Origin: Shewanella piezotolerans WP3
GTDB taxonomy: Bacteria > Pseudomonadota > Gammaproteobacteria > Enterobacterales > Shewanellaceae
Direction: 5' to 3'
NCBI RefSeq assembly: GCF_000014885.1
Contig: NC_011566.1
Coordinates: forward strand, 2,523,501 to 2,587,500
Length of the DNA: 64,000 nucleotides
Made by a program: the position numbers and the translations under genes. The number at the start of each line of letters is the position of its first letter. The stretch's first letter is position 1. Below the pieces are notes generated by a model. That model was not told where the DNA came from, did not search any database, and saw nothing but the letters and a program-made list of their open reading frames with translations. This document shows positions 27,936 through 37,826 of the stretch, piece by piece.

Positions 27936-29060
27936 ATGGTTGATAAAAAATTGAGTGGTGCGGGTCTTCGTGGTCAAAGTGCTGGTGAAACTGCGCTTTG
28001 TACTGTGGGTAAATCAGGTTCAGGTTTGACTTATTGTGGCTACGATGTGTCTGATCTTGCTGACAACGCAACGTTTGAAGAAGTTGCATATTTACTGTTT
28101 AACGGAGAGCTACCTAATCAAACTCAGCTTGATCATTATAAGACTGAGCTGTTTTCACAGCGTGATCTACCTCAAGCATTAAAGGAAGTATTGCAACGTA
28201 TTCCTGCTGATGCACATCCAATGGATGTGATGCGCACTGGCTGTTCATTTCTCGGTAACCTAGAACCTGAAGTCGATTTTTCAGAGCAGAACAAAGCTGC
28301 TAATCGACTGCTGGCAGCTTTTCCGGCGATTATGTGTTACTGGTACAAATTCTCCCATGAAGGTGTTGAGATTGATTGTGTGACGAATGAAGATTCGATT
28401 GGCGGTCACTTCCTACATTTATTGAATGGTAAGGCGCCTTCTGAGCAACATAGACGTGTGATGGATGTATCTTTGATTCTTTATGCTGAGCATGAGTTTA
28501 ACGCATCGACATTTACTGCACGCGTTTGTGCATCGACTTTATCTGATATGTATTCTTGTATTACTGGTGCAATCGGCACTCTGCGTGGGCCACTGCATGG
28601 TGGTGCAAACGAAGCGGCAATGGACATGATCCAGCAGTTTAGCTCTCCCAGCGATGCTAAAGAGCAAATGGCCGGTATGCTTGAGCGTAAAGAGAAGATC
28701 ATGGGCTTTGGCCATGCAATTTACCGCACCTCTGATCCACGTAATGTGATTATTAAAGCTTGGTCTGAAAAACTCGCTGCCGAGTTTGGTGATACATCGC
28801 TATATGATATCTCTGTCGCTTGTGAAGAGTTCATGTGGGACACCAAGAAACTATTTTGTAACGCTGATTTCTTCCATGCATCGGCTTACCATTTTATGGG
28901 GATCCCAACTAAGTTATTCACGCCGATATTTGTATGCTCGCGCTTAACGGGGTGGGCAGCCCATGTGATGGAGCAACGATCAAATAACCGAATCATACGT
29001 CCAAGTGCTGATTATACTGGGAGTGAGCCGCGTAAGGTTTCCCCTATCAGTGAAAGATAG
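27936..29060 (+). CDS. prpC: 2-methylcitrate synthase
   Basis: Condenses propionyl-CoA with oxaloacetate to 2-methylcitrate. The protein has 374 residues and the citrate-synthase fold, with the active-site regions LHGGANEAAMD, GFGHAIYRTSDPR and CNADFFHASAYHFMG. I start at ATG 27936 (MVDKKLSGAG), which has AAGGA eight bases upstream; a TTG six codons earlier would contain that site. A hairpin with a T tail follows and may reduce read-through into acnD. Confidence 0.94.
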   Translation: MVDKKLSGAGLRGQSAGETALCTVGKSGSGLTYCGYDVSDLADNATFEEVAYLLFNGELPNQTQLDHYKTELFSQRDLPQALKEVLQRIPADAHPMDVMRTGCSFLGNLEPEVDFSEQNKAANRLLAAFPAIMCYWYKFSHEGVEIDCVTNEDSIGGHFLHLLNGKAPSEQHRRVMDVSLILYAEHEFNASTFTARVCASTLSDMYSCITGAIGTLRGPLHGGANEAAMDMIQQFSSPSDAKEQMAGMLERKEKIMGFGHAIYRTSDPRNVIIKAWSEKLAAEFGDTSLYDISVACEEFMWDTKKLFCNADFFHASAYHFMGIPTKLFTPIFVCSRLTGWAAHVMEQRSNNRIIRPSADYTGSEPRKVSPISER

Positions 29061-29074
29061 TCATAGCGATCAGT

Positions 29075-29104
29075 AAGAGAGACAGCATCCACTGTCTCTT
29101 TTGA
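29075..29104 (+). terminator. Weak terminator or attenuating hairpin between prpC and acnD
   Basis: AGAGACAG (29078-29085) pairs with CTGTCTCT (29092-29099) around a 6-base loop, followed by only a short T stretch. It may cut transcript levels for the downstream genes rather than stop them fully. Confidence 0.6.
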
Positions 29105-29203
29105 GTTTATCATTATAATTATAAAAGATATTTTCAGGTTTATATTTTTCATCTCAATTAAAAGTAAAGTGCCTTAAATATCACCATTGATGTGGAACGC
29201 CCT

Positions 29204-31810
29204 ATGAACACAAATTACCGTAAACCCCTGATTGGTACCGAGTTAGATTTTTTCGATACTGAAGAGGCCGTCAATGCCATCAGTCCGAATGCCTTTAAAA
29301 AGTTACCGTATTGCTCCCGTGTATATGCTGAGAACTTAGTTCGCCGCTGCAGTCCAGAAACCTTAACCGACAGCCTTAAGCAGATCATTGAAGGCAAACG
29401 CGATTTGGATTTTCCTTGGTATCCTGCGCGCGTAGTCTGTCACGATATTCTTGGCCAAACAGCCTTGGTGGATCTTGCGGGCCTGCGCGATGCCATAGCC
29501 GATAAAGGCGGCGACCCTTCAAAAGTTAACCCCGTAGTGCCAACACAACTTATTGTTGATCACTCACTGGCGGTAGAGCATGCGGGGTTCGAGAAAGATG
29601 CTTTTGATAAAAACCGTGCCATTGAAGATAGACGTAATGATGACAGGTTTCACTTTATCAACTGGACCAAAACGGCGTTCAAAAATATTGATGTGATCCA
29701 GCCTGGTAACGGCATCATGCACCAAATCAACCTTGAGAAGATGTCTCCCGTTGTCCAAGCCCGCGACGGTGTCGCTTTCCCTGATACTTTAGTGGGTACT
29801 GATAGCCACACTCCTCATGTTGACGCATTAGGGGTTATTGCTATTGGCGTCGGCGGTCTAGAAGCCGAAAGCGTAATGCTTGGTCGCCCATCTTATATGC
29901 GTCTGCCTGATATTGTTGGTGTTGAGCTGGTGGGTAAACGCCAAGCGGGTATTACCGCAACGGATATTGTTTTGGCAATCACTGAGTTTTTGCGCAGTGA
30001 GAAAGTGGTGTCAACTTACCTAGAATTTTTCGGTGAGGGCGCGGCCAATCTTACTTTAGGCGATAGAGCAACGATCTCTAACATGACGCCTGAATTTGGC
30101 GCAACTGCAGCGATGTTCTACATCGATGATAAGACCATAGATTATTTAACACTTACAGGCCGTGATGATAAGCAAGTTAAGTTAGTCGAGACCTATGCCA
30201 AACAAGCGGGTTTTTGGGCTGATACGCTCAGCGAAGTTGAATATGAACGGGTGCTGCGTTTTGACTTATCAAGTGTTGGCCGTAATATCGCAGGTCCGTC
30301 AAATCCGCATCGCCGAGTATCAACCAGTGATCTCGCTAAAAAAGGCATTAGTGGTGTAGTTGAAAACGAAGACGGGTTGATGCCTGACGGCGCGTGTATT
30401 ATTGCGGCAATTACCAGCTGTACCAATACCTCTAATCCACGCAACGTGATTGCTGCAGGTTTACTTGCTCGTAATGCTAATGCTAAAGGTTTAACGCGTA
30501 AACCTTGGGTGAAAACCTCATTAGCTCCAGGCTCAAAAGCGGTGCAGTTATATCTTGAAGATGCCAACTTATTACCTGAACTTGAAGCACTTGGTTTTGG
30601 AATTGTTGGCTTTGCATGTACTACCTGTAACGGCATGAGCGGCGCGCTCGACCCTGTTATTCAAAAAGAGGTTATTGAACGCGATCTTTATTCAACGGCA
30701 GTGCTTTCTGGCAACCGTAACTTTGATGGTCGTATCCACCCTTATGCTAAACAAGCATTTTTAGCATCACCACCTCTTGTGGTTGCCTATGCCATTGCCG
30801 GCACTATACGTTTTGATATCGAAAAAGACGTGCTGGGAACTGATGCTGATGGCAAGGATATTTTGCTTAAAGATCTGTGGCCGACCGATGAAGAGATTGA
30901 TGCGGTAATTGCCAAAAGCGTTAAGCCAGAGCAGTTCCGAAAAGTCTATGAGCCGATGTTCGATATTAAAGTTGAGTACGGCACCGATAATGATCCTCAG
31001 TATGATTGGCGTCCACAAAGCACCTATATTCGCCGCCCTCCTTATTGGGAAGGTGCACTGGCAGGTGAGAGAACCATGAAAGGCATGCGCCCATTAGCAG
31101 TATTGGGAGATAACATTACGACTGACCATTTATCGCCTTCTAATGCGATTATGCTAGATAGTGCCGCTGGGGCTTATCTCGATAAGATGGGACTGCCAGA
31201 AGTTGATTTTAACTCCTATGCTACTCATCGCGGTGATCATTTAACAGCACAGCGTGCAACCTTTGCTAACCCAAAATTGTTTAACGAGATGGTGACCCAG
31301 ATCGGGAAGGGTGGCGAAGTTGAAATCAAGCAGGGCTCTTATGCTCGTATTGAACCTGAAGGGGTTGAATCACGTATGTGGGAAGCGATCGAGACTTATA
31401 TGGACCGTAAGCAGCCATTGATCATTATCGCTGGAGCGGACTATGGACAAGGATCAAGTCGAGACTGGGCAGCTAAAGGTGTCCGCCTTGCTGGGGTTGA
31501 AGTTATCGTTGCTGAAGGGTTTGAGCGTATCCACCGAACAAACTTAGTTGGGATGGGAGTACTACCGCTTGAATTCACTCATGGCGAGAACCGCCATAGC
31601 TACCAAATTGATGGTACTGAAACCTATGACGTGATTGGCGAACGTACACCAGGAGCTGCATTAACGGTAATCATGACTCGTCAAAACGGTGAAATTGTTG
31701 AGATCCCTGTTAAGTGTCGATTAGATACAGCCGAAGAGGTCTCTATCTATGAAGCTGGTGGGATTTTACAGCGCTTCGCGCAAGACTTTTTAGAGTCTTC
31801 AGCCGCATAA
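29204..31810 (+). CDS. acnD: Fe/S-dependent 2-methylcitrate dehydratase (AcnD)
   Basis: The 868-residue aconitase-family enzyme dehydrates 2-methylcitrate to a 2-methylaconitate isomer. The three cluster cysteines are C406 (TSCTNTSNP), C472 and C475 (CTTCNGMSG). The swivel domain has GADYGQGSSRDWAAKG. I start at ATG 29204 (MNTNYRKPL), with GGAA upstream, rather than at a GTG four codons earlier. AcnD works together with PrpF, encoded next; this pair replaces PrpD in Shewanella and some other genera. Confidence 0.95.
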   Translation: MNTNYRKPLIGTELDFFDTEEAVNAISPNAFKKLPYCSRVYAENLVRRCSPETLTDSLKQIIEGKRDLDFPWYPARVVCHDILGQTALVDLAGLRDAIADKGGDPSKVNPVVPTQLIVDHSLAVEHAGFEKDAFDKNRAIEDRRNDDRFHFINWTKTAFKNIDVIQPGNGIMHQINLEKMSPVVQARDGVAFPDTLVGTDSHTPHVDALGVIAIGVGGLEAESVMLGRPSYMRLPDIVGVELVGKRQAGITATDIVLAITEFLRSEKVVSTYLEFFGEGAANLTLGDRATISNMTPEFGATAAMFYIDDKTIDYLTLTGRDDKQVKLVETYAKQAGFWADTLSEVEYERVLRFDLSSVGRNIAGPSNPHRRVSTSDLAKKGISGVVENEDGLMPDGACIIAAITSCTNTSNPRNVIAAGLLARNANAKGLTRKPWVKTSLAPGSKAVQLYLEDANLLPELEALGFGIVGFACTTCNGMSGALDPVIQKEVIERDLYSTAVLSGNRNFDGRIHPYAKQAFLASPPLVVAYAIAGTIRFDIEKDVLGTDADGKDILLKDLWPTDEEIDAVIAKSVKPEQFRKVYEPMFDIKVEYGTDNDPQYDWRPQSTYIRRPPYWEGALAGERTMKGMRPLAVLGDNITTDHLSPSNAIMLDSAAGAYLDKMGLPEVDFNSYATHRGDHLTAQRATFANPKLFNEMVTQIGKGGEVEIKQGSYARIEPEGVESRMWEAIETYMDRKQPLIIIAGADYGQGSSRDWAAKGVRLAGVEVIVAEGFERIHRTNLVGMGVLPLEFTHGENRHSYQIDGTETYDVIGERTPGAALTVIMTRQNGEIVEIPVKCRLDTAEEVSIYEAGGILQRFAQDFLESSAA

Positions 31811-32033
31811 AGTATAGGGTCTTCAGCAAGTTAAAGCGTATCGTTGAAGGTAGCTGTATTTTTAATAGCTTCGGTGGCTTTTTGGCATCGAAGCTCAATG
31901 CTGATTAACTTTAGTTTTTAAGAGTACAGAAACCAAATTATCTGATCTTTACATGCAGATATTTACGCGGTTGTTTACTTTAGCAATAAAAGTTAACTCT
32001 CGGATATATAAAGAACTGTAGCGGTAACCTAAT

Positions 32034-33242
32034 ATGACAATTAAAAAAGTACATTCACCTCAGATTAAAGTGCCAGCAACCTATATGCGCGGTGGCACGA
32101 GTAAAGGCGTATTTTTCAACTTAACTGATCTTCCTGTTGCTGCGCAGATCGCTGGTAAAGTGAGGGATTCATTATTACTGCGGGTGATCGGTAGTCCAGA
32201 TCCCTACCAGAAACAGACTGATGGCATGGGGGGAGCGACATCAAGTACCAGTAAAACGGTCATTGTGGACAAGAGTAACGAGCCCGATCACGATGTTGAT
32301 TATCTGTTTGGCCAAGTAGCCATTGATAAACCTTTTGTAGATTGGAGTGGTAACTGTGGCAATTTATCTGCTGCGGTTGGCTCGTTTGCGATTAGCAGTG
32401 GCTTAGTCGATCCGAGCCGTGTACCAGATAATGGCATTGCTGTTGTGCGGATTTGGCAGAAAAATATCAGTAAAACCATTATCGCCCATGTGCCTATGAC
32501 CAATGGTGAAGTGCAGGAAACGGGTGATTTTGAATTAGATGGAGTGACCTTTTCTGCGGCAGAAGTACAGGTCGAGTTTATGGATCCTGCCGATGGTGAA
32601 GGTGCTATGTTCCCTACCGGTAATCTGGTAGATGATTTGGTTTTACCAACCGATATCGTATCAAGTGGCAGTGTGAAAGCGACGATGATCAATGCAGGCA
32701 TTCCAACGATATTTATCAATGCAAGGGATTTAGGTTATAGCGGTGCAGAGTTACAAGAAGCGATAAATAGCGATCAGGCAGCCCTGAGCATGTTTGAAAC
32801 TATCCGAGCTTATGGTGCAGTGCAAATGGGTCTTATAAAGCACATTGATGAAGCCGCGGCTCGCCAGCACACACCAAAGATCGCTATCGTGGCAGCGCCT
32901 ATCGATTACGTATCTTCTAGCGGTAAGGCGATAGACAAGGAAGATATTGACCTAAATGTACGCGCATTGTCTATGGGGAAGCTACACCATGCAATGATGG
33001 GCACCGCAGCTGTGGCTATTGGCACCGCGGCGGCGATACCAGGTACCTTGGTAAGCCAAGCCGCTGGTAATGTAGAACGTGAGTCAGTGCTGTTTGGTCA
33101 TCCGTCAGGTACGCTTAAAGTGGGCGCGCAAGCTAGCCAAGTCGCAGGCCAATGGAAAGTAAACAAAGCAGTGATGAGCCGAAGTGCGCGAGTGTTAATG
33201 GAAGGCTGGGTGAGGGTACCAACTGACGTACTTGATTGCTAA
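32034..33242 (+). CDS. prpF: 2-methylaconitate cis-trans isomerase
   Basis: PrpF isomerises the 2-methylaconitate made by AcnD so that aconitase can hydrate it to 2-methylisocitrate. The 402-residue protein has the N-terminal signature PATYMRGGTSKGVFF and the catalytic region DWSGNCGNLSAAVG of the diaminopimelate-epimerase-like fold. It is the last gene of the set; a terminator follows. Confidence 0.95.
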   Translation: MTIKKVHSPQIKVPATYMRGGTSKGVFFNLTDLPVAAQIAGKVRDSLLLRVIGSPDPYQKQTDGMGGATSSTSKTVIVDKSNEPDHDVDYLFGQVAIDKPFVDWSGNCGNLSAAVGSFAISSGLVDPSRVPDNGIAVVRIWQKNISKTIIAHVPMTNGEVQETGDFELDGVTFSAAEVQVEFMDPADGEGAMFPTGNLVDDLVLPTDIVSSGSVKATMINAGIPTIFINARDLGYSGAELQEAINSDQAALSMFETIRAYGAVQMGLIKHIDEAAARQHTPKIAIVAAPIDYVSSSGKAIDKEDIDLNVRALSMGKLHHAMMGTAAVAIGTAAAIPGTLVSQAAGNVERESVLFGHPSGTLKVGAQASQVAGQWKVNKAVMSRSARVLMEGWVRVPTDVLDC

Positions 33243-33291
33243 GTTGAGTGTTTAAACCTTTGTGTTTACTCTCTGCTAACTAACCTCCATC

Positions 33292-33328
33292 AAAACCGCA
33301 TTTCCAACAAAGGCAGTGCGGTTTTTTG
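33292..33328 (+). terminator. Rho-independent terminator after prpF
   Basis: AAAACCGCA (33292-33300) pairs with TGCGGTTTT (33317-33325), followed by further T. Confidence 0.8.
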
Positions 33329-33344
33329 TTGTATGACATCAACA

Positions 33345-33575
33345 CTAAAAATGATTATCTTCAGTCCAACTCTTGAGCTTTTCCAAAATGTCTAAAGCGG
33401 TACGGCCAAACTTGGTAATTTCATAAGTGACAGCGATTGGCCGATCACAGCTCTCTCCTTGGAATGACCCATTGGCCATGGCTAATAACTTACTACTGCC
33501 AGCTCTAATGGCCAGTAATAGCGTTATTTTAAAACCTTCGAAGGAGACGCCTTTAGTTGCAGATCTGTTTGTCAA
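33345..33575 (-). pseudogene. Remnant of an HxlR-type regulator
   Basis: The frame encodes 76 residues. The last part, TYEITKFGRTALDILEKLKSW, matches the end of HxlR winged-helix regulators, and FKITLLLAIRAGSSKLL resembles a piece of the first helices, but the middle of the DNA-binding domain is missing. It is probably a deleted, non-functional gene. It lies head to head with a broken aldehyde dehydrogenase gene, which it may once have regulated. Confidence 0.6.
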
Positions 33576-33606
33576 AACGCTAAATTAAGTATTGCCTGAT
33601 GGTTTA

Positions 33607-34357
33607 TTGTAGATAGCCTATGGTGGTGATACCGGTACAGCATTAGTGAACTGTGATGTCAAAATGGTGGCCTTTACTGGTTCATTAGCAGCAGGTAAAC
33701 ACATTATGGCGAGCGCCGCGTCATCACTTAAAAGGTTAGTCATGGAGCTAGGCGGTAACGATCCCATGATCGTGATGGCTAGTGTTAATATTGACAAAGC
33801 GGTGCAATTTGCTGTCGCAAGCTCGTTTGAAAATGCCGGACAGATGTGTACCTCCACCAAGCGTATTTACGTCGAACAACGCATTGCTGAAGAGTTTGAA
33901 CAAAAGGAAGTGGCATTAGCTAGCCGATATCAGCTTGGGGCGTGGGATAAACTTGGTGTCAATATTGTCCCAATGGTTAATGCTAAACAACACTGCAAAG
34001 TTGTTTCGCATCTTAAAGATGCTGAACTAAAAGGAGCGAAATTCTTGTTAGTTCATGCTGATTATCAACCGCCTTTTATTCAGCCAACAGTCGTAACTAA
34101 TATCACTACTGATATGTTACTAGCACAAGATGGAACCTTTGCCCTGTTGTCGCGATAAGCCGTTTTAATGATATTTCTGAAGCTATAGATCGAGCCAACA
34201 ATAGCCCATACGGGTTGAGTGCTTTGGTATTTGGTGGAGCAGATATTGCACAGCAAATGGAGGCGCTGGCTCGTGGGTTGGTGCCAAACAAAGTGGATTT
34301 GGCTTTCATGGAGGCCTGCGGATCACCGACAGTTTTCCCTGGTAAGAGTATTCAGTA
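33607..34357 (+). pseudogene. Decayed aldehyde dehydrogenase gene
   Basis: Only the middle and C-terminal part of an NAD(P)-dependent aldehyde dehydrogenase is present. The frame reads VAFTGSLAAGKHI, then the motif MELGGNDPMIV, then the catalytic Cys in ENAGQMCTSTKR. Near 34140 a one-base loss shifts the frame; the next frame continues with SRFNDISEAIDRANNSPYGL and decays near MEACGSPT. The first ~220 residues of the enzyme and its C-terminus are absent. It follows the HxlR remnant. Confidence 0.85.
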
Positions 34358-34518
34358 AATAAGCGCTAAGTTCGCATGCATGTGCGCATATCGGCTACTA
34401 AATTAATTCATGGCAAATAGAAGATACTTGCTATTTGCAGTTCGAAATCAAAAATATAGTAAAAACGTTATGAATCTAGAAAATAGACCTAAATCCTTTC
34501 TATGTTGCAGTATTTGAG

Positions 34519-35252
34519 ATGGGGGCTGAGCATGCTGCATTGCCAATATGGGAAAATACTAATAAAAATCCTGCCAATTTGAGTGTTGAATATTCTTCAA
34601 TGCAGGTAGATGTAAAGGAGCTGCAAGAGGTGCCCGGCGCATTTCAATTGCTTAATGTGTTGTCTAAAACTGAGTGTAGTAGTCTTATCGAAATTAGTGA
34701 ACAACTTGAATTTTTGCCGGATACAGCGGTTTCGTTACCGAGAAGCGGACGCCATAATGATAGCTTTACATGGATTGTAAATGAGCAGACTGATGGAATA
34801 ATCTGGCAACGTATTGCACATTTAATGGGCGACAGACAAAGGTTATTTAACGGTAGTAAAGCGTTAGGGACAAACGCCCGCTTTCGATTTTATCGATATG
34901 GACAAGATGATTATTTTAAGCCGCATCAGATGGTGCGTGGCCAGGGATTCGTATTATAGATAATGAACTTATTGCTAACGCTTATCCTGAGCGCTTTAGT
35001 CAAATGACATTCTTGATGCTATTGAGTGAAGAATTTTAAGGCGCAGAGACCCGTTTCTTGGTTAATGCTGAAGGTGCTTCCAAACCAGCAAAAGCGCATG
35101 ATCAAATTAATAATGTGGATATTATAACCCCCGCTGGTAGTGTGCTGTGCTTTCCACACCTAATGCACCCGTCGCATTGTATTCATAGTTCGGTACCAAT
35201 CACTAAAGGTGTTAAGTACATTATCTGTTCTGACGTTTTGTTTGAGCTGTAA
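34519..35252 (+). pseudogene. Decayed 2-oxoglutarate/Fe(II) oxygenase (prolyl-4-hydroxylase-like)
   Basis: The first frame ends at 34959 after RFYRYGQDDYFKPHQMVRG. A one-base deletion lies in the iron-binding H-x-D motif: CATCAGATGGT stands where a normal gene would have CAT, a codon such as ACA, then GAT GGT. In the shifted frame the protein continues DGAWPGIRIIDNELIANAYP to a TAA at 35038-35040 (probably from AAA), and then GAETRFLVNAEG onwards to a normal stop at 35252 (SDVLFEL). One frameshift and one nonsense change thus break an otherwise well-conserved gene, which suggests recent loss. Confidence 0.82.
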
Positions 35253-35470
35253 AGCTATCTATAAATATTATCTGTTATAGTCGCCAGTCAAGGCTTGGCT
35301 AGAAGCATACTGAATAAACCGTACATGAAAAAATACAGTCCTTAGCTTTAAAGTACTGTGATTTTGTTTCGGTATCATTTAACCATCTCGTGGATGGTTA
35401 TTGCCATTACTGCGTGTTTAATTGCACAGATTTGAGGTAAAATGTACGATTATTCAATATTGTGATCCGC

Positions 35471-35755
35471 ATGACCATTAACATTAAGAATGTATCTGAA
35501 CCTGAAGTCACTTGTTCTAACTGCCAAGCATGCTGTTGTCGGTTAGAAGTGATGATAATCACTGATACTGGCGTTCCAGAAACCTATATAGCGACCGATG
35601 AATGGGGTGCTGAAACAATGCTTCGTTTAGATGATGGTTGGTGCGCCGCCCTCGATAGAGAAACTTTGATGTGTTCTATTTACGAAAATAGGCCGTGGAT
35701 CTGCCGAGAGTTTGAGATGGGCTCATATGAGTGCAGAGTAGAGCGAGAAGCATAA
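35471..35755 (+). CDS. YkgJ-family cysteine-cluster protein
   Basis: The 94-residue protein has the cysteine pattern of the zinc- or iron-chelating YkgJ family: CSNCQACCCRLEV near the N-terminus, then WCAALDRETLMCSIYENRPWICREFE. The cysteines probably bind a metal or cluster; the function is not known. I start at ATG 35471 (MTINIKN); a GTG three codons upstream is also possible, and no clear ribosome-binding site decides it. It stands alone. Confidence 0.82.
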   Translation: MTINIKNVSEPEVTCSNCQACCCRLEVMIITDTGVPETYIATDEWGAETMLRLDDGWCAALDRETLMCSIYENRPWICREFEMGSYECRVEREA

Positions 35756-36105
35756 ATAAGTCTTAAATACGCTAGATTAGCCTATCCCTTAGTAAGCACT
35801 CAAGACCTTAGCAGTTCAGCAGTTATAATATAATTATGCAGTAGCGCTCTAGTCCCTTTGAACGCAAAATTTTATCTATTGTCTCCCCAATACAATATCT
35901 ATCACAGTTCGTTTGTAGAATGACATTTTACGTGACGAGGTAAACTGCACCTCTGTTAGTTATTCGTCAAATTTATAGGCAAAAGTACTACTTTAAGTCT
36001 ATAACTTTAATCAGTAATTCAATTTTAAATACTTAGGGTTATCACTAGAAAATTATAACACTTTACAAGTATTGCTCTTTGGGACAACAGATAGGGAATA
36101 TCTAT
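35756..36105. other. Intergenic region before the DUF1656-HlyD-FUSC operon
   Basis: About 350 AT-rich bases without a credible gene. It should contain the promoter of the efflux operon, but I see no distinct palindrome, terminator or repeat. Confidence 0.5.
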
Positions 36106-36324
36106 ATGTTCGAAACTTCGTTGTTTGGTAGCCTTTATATTACGCCATTTTTTGTGACGTTCTTTTGGGGATCTGTATTTTGGCTATCAGCTCGAAAGTC
36201 CAAATTTTTCCATATTATTGCCATTCCAGTTGAGTTAAGTGGCTATGTTGCCGTATCAACTTGGATCTTAACTATTACCTTGGTTCATTTTGGTCGGGTT
36301 GCTTTATTGAGATGGCCGATATGA
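36106..36324 (+). CDS. DUF1656 small membrane protein (AaeX-like)
   Basis: The 72-residue protein begins MFETSLFGSLYITPFFV and has two hydrophobic segments, as in the AaeX/DUF1656 proteins that accompany aromatic-acid efflux systems. ATG 36106 has AGGG upstream; a TTG nine codons earlier is less likely. Its stop overlaps the start of the HlyD gene (ATGA), so the two are coupled. Its precise role is unknown in the family. Confidence 0.85.
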   Translation: MFETSLFGSLYITPFFVTFFWGSVFWLSARKSKFFHIIAIPVELSGYVAVSTWILTITLVHFGRVALLRWPI

Positions 36325-37181
36325 AAATAGATAGAGCCTTAGTGATGACTATTATACTGGTATTAGCATCTATTGGGTTTAGTTATTACCTATGGGTTTT
36401 CTATATGGTTTCACCTTGGACGCGTGACGCGCGTGTTCATGCTGATATTTCTCATATTGCAAGTCAAATTGCCGGTAAGGTAAAGCAAATACACGTGAGC
36501 ACTGACGAGAGAGTGAGTAAAGATCAATTACTGTTTGAACTAGAGGGAGATGATCAAGTTATTGCATTGGCTAAAGCAAGGGCGGCGCTAGAGCAGGGGG
36601 AGTATCAGTTAAAGCTATTGCAAGACGAAGAACTGCGGCTATTGGGGATCAGAGGCAATCTGGTATCAGAAGATGAACGAGAAAAAGCAAATACTTCGGT
36701 AAAAGAGCAGCAAGCTGAGGTAAAAGTGTTAACAGCAGATCTTTCCCAAGCACAGCTCAATATTAAGCGTACAAAGATTTATGCACCGCATGCAGGTTAC
36801 ATATCAGCTCTAGACTTTACCCAGGGTCAGGTGGTTACACCTGGGCAGCAGGTGCTTGCACTTATCGATCTCAATAGTTTTACAGTTAAGGCATATTTTG
36901 AGGAAACTCGCATAAGAGAGTTGCGATCTGGTCAAAAGGCCAGAATACGTTTGATGGGGCGAGACGACATTATTCTAAACGGGACAGTGATCAGTATTGC
37001 GCGCGGGATCAATAATAACAATGAGACCAAAGGGAGCCAACAGTTACCAGATGTACAGCAAACATTTCCTTGGATACGATTAGCGCAACGAGTGCCTGTA
37101 ACCATTGAATTTGATGATCAGCAACGAGTACAGCAGTTGCATCTGTTTTCCGGTTCTACCGCTTCTGTTGTTATTGAATAA
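36321..37181 (+). CDS. HlyD-family efflux adaptor (AaeA/EmrA-like)
   Basis: The 286-residue protein has one N-terminal membrane helix (ALVMTIILVLASIGFSYYLW), then WTRDARVHADISHIASQIAG and IKRTKIYAPHAGYISALDFT, which are the two halves of the lipoyl domain in this class. Family members pair with FUSC-type pumps to export aromatic carboxylic acids. The start at 36321 is chosen because it overlaps the upstream stop; the next gene starts at TAATG 37181. The partner pump is disrupted, so this adaptor may now be without function. Confidence 0.88.
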   Translation: MKIDRALVMTIILVLASIGFSYYLWVFYMVSPWTRDARVHADISHIASQIAGKVKQIHVSTDERVSKDQLLFELEGDDQVIALAKARAALEQGEYQLKLLQDEELRLLGIRGNLVSEDEREKANTSVKEQQAEVKVLTADLSQAQLNIKRTKIYAPHAGYISALDFTQGQVVTPGQQVLALIDLNSFTVKAYFEETRIRELRSGQKARIRLMGRDDIILNGTVISIARGINNNNETKGSQQLPDVQQTFPWIRLAQRVPVTIEFDDQQRVQQLHLFSGSTASVVIE

Positions 37182-37609
37182 TGGCACTGTCGCCAAGTAA
37201 GATCTCAAGTTGGCGTTGGCTAATTCCAGATTTTACTAATGCCGAAGTCATGGCTGGCATTAGAATGGGTTTGGCATTGTCGGGCTGTACATTGACGGCA
37301 ATGTATTTAGATTTAGAAAGCCCTTCTTGGGCAACGACAACAGCGCTATTAATTACTTTAGTTGGCAGTTTTGGCGGTGTGATAGATAGAGGTCTTTCTC
37401 GTTTAAAAGGCACATTACTCGCTGTGCCACTTGGTATTATTGCATATAACTATCTTATCAATGATCCGTGGTTATTTTCTTTTGGCATCGCTTTTATCAC
37501 AGCAGCACTTATCTTACCTTCATTATTAAGAAAAAATAATGAGCGATATATTTTTAACGTCACTTGTTCAACATTCATCTTAATCGCCATAAATGGCTTG
37601 TATGGATAA
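37181..37609 (+). pseudogene. FUSC/AaeB-type efflux pump, 5' fragment (split by IS110 element)
   Basis: The frame encodes 142 residues, beginning MALSPSKISSWRWLIPDFTN with several membrane helices (for example WATTTALLITLVGSFGGVID) typical of the N-terminal half of FUSC pumps. It ends at a TAA at 37607-37609 that belongs to the inserted element. The rest of the protein resumes at about 38803. The pump is therefore interrupted within its first transmembrane domain. Confidence 0.85.
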
Positions 37610-37826
37610 TAAACCCACCTAATTACACTTAATTCCCAGTTTCGGGTAATGTGAGACCCAGGCTTTAGCTGCAACTAAAGCTTTCATTTGTCGTAGTTCG
37701 ATTGAATGATGGATCCTCTATCGAGAGACCGATAACAAGAAAGAACGCGACAAACGACTCCAAGCAAAATACTCGAATAGTCTACTGGGTCTCGAACCCG
37801 CATTTGCAAGCAAGAGTTAGCTTATT
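37610..37826 (+). ncRNA. Candidate IS110 bridge RNA region (element leader)
   Basis: IS110 elements that carry a long non-coding left end express a structured bridge RNA that pairs with donor and target DNA. This leader is non-coding and contains an inverted pair, GAGACCCAG (37653-37661) and CTGGGTCTC (37785-37793), that could close a multi-loop RNA of about 140 bases. No transcript evidence is available; the assignment follows from the family and the position. Confidence 0.55.

Noticed and set aside
30193..30636. 147-residue minus-strand frame inside acnD
   Set aside because: Antisense shadow of the conserved aconitase-family gene; no ribosome-binding site or domain.
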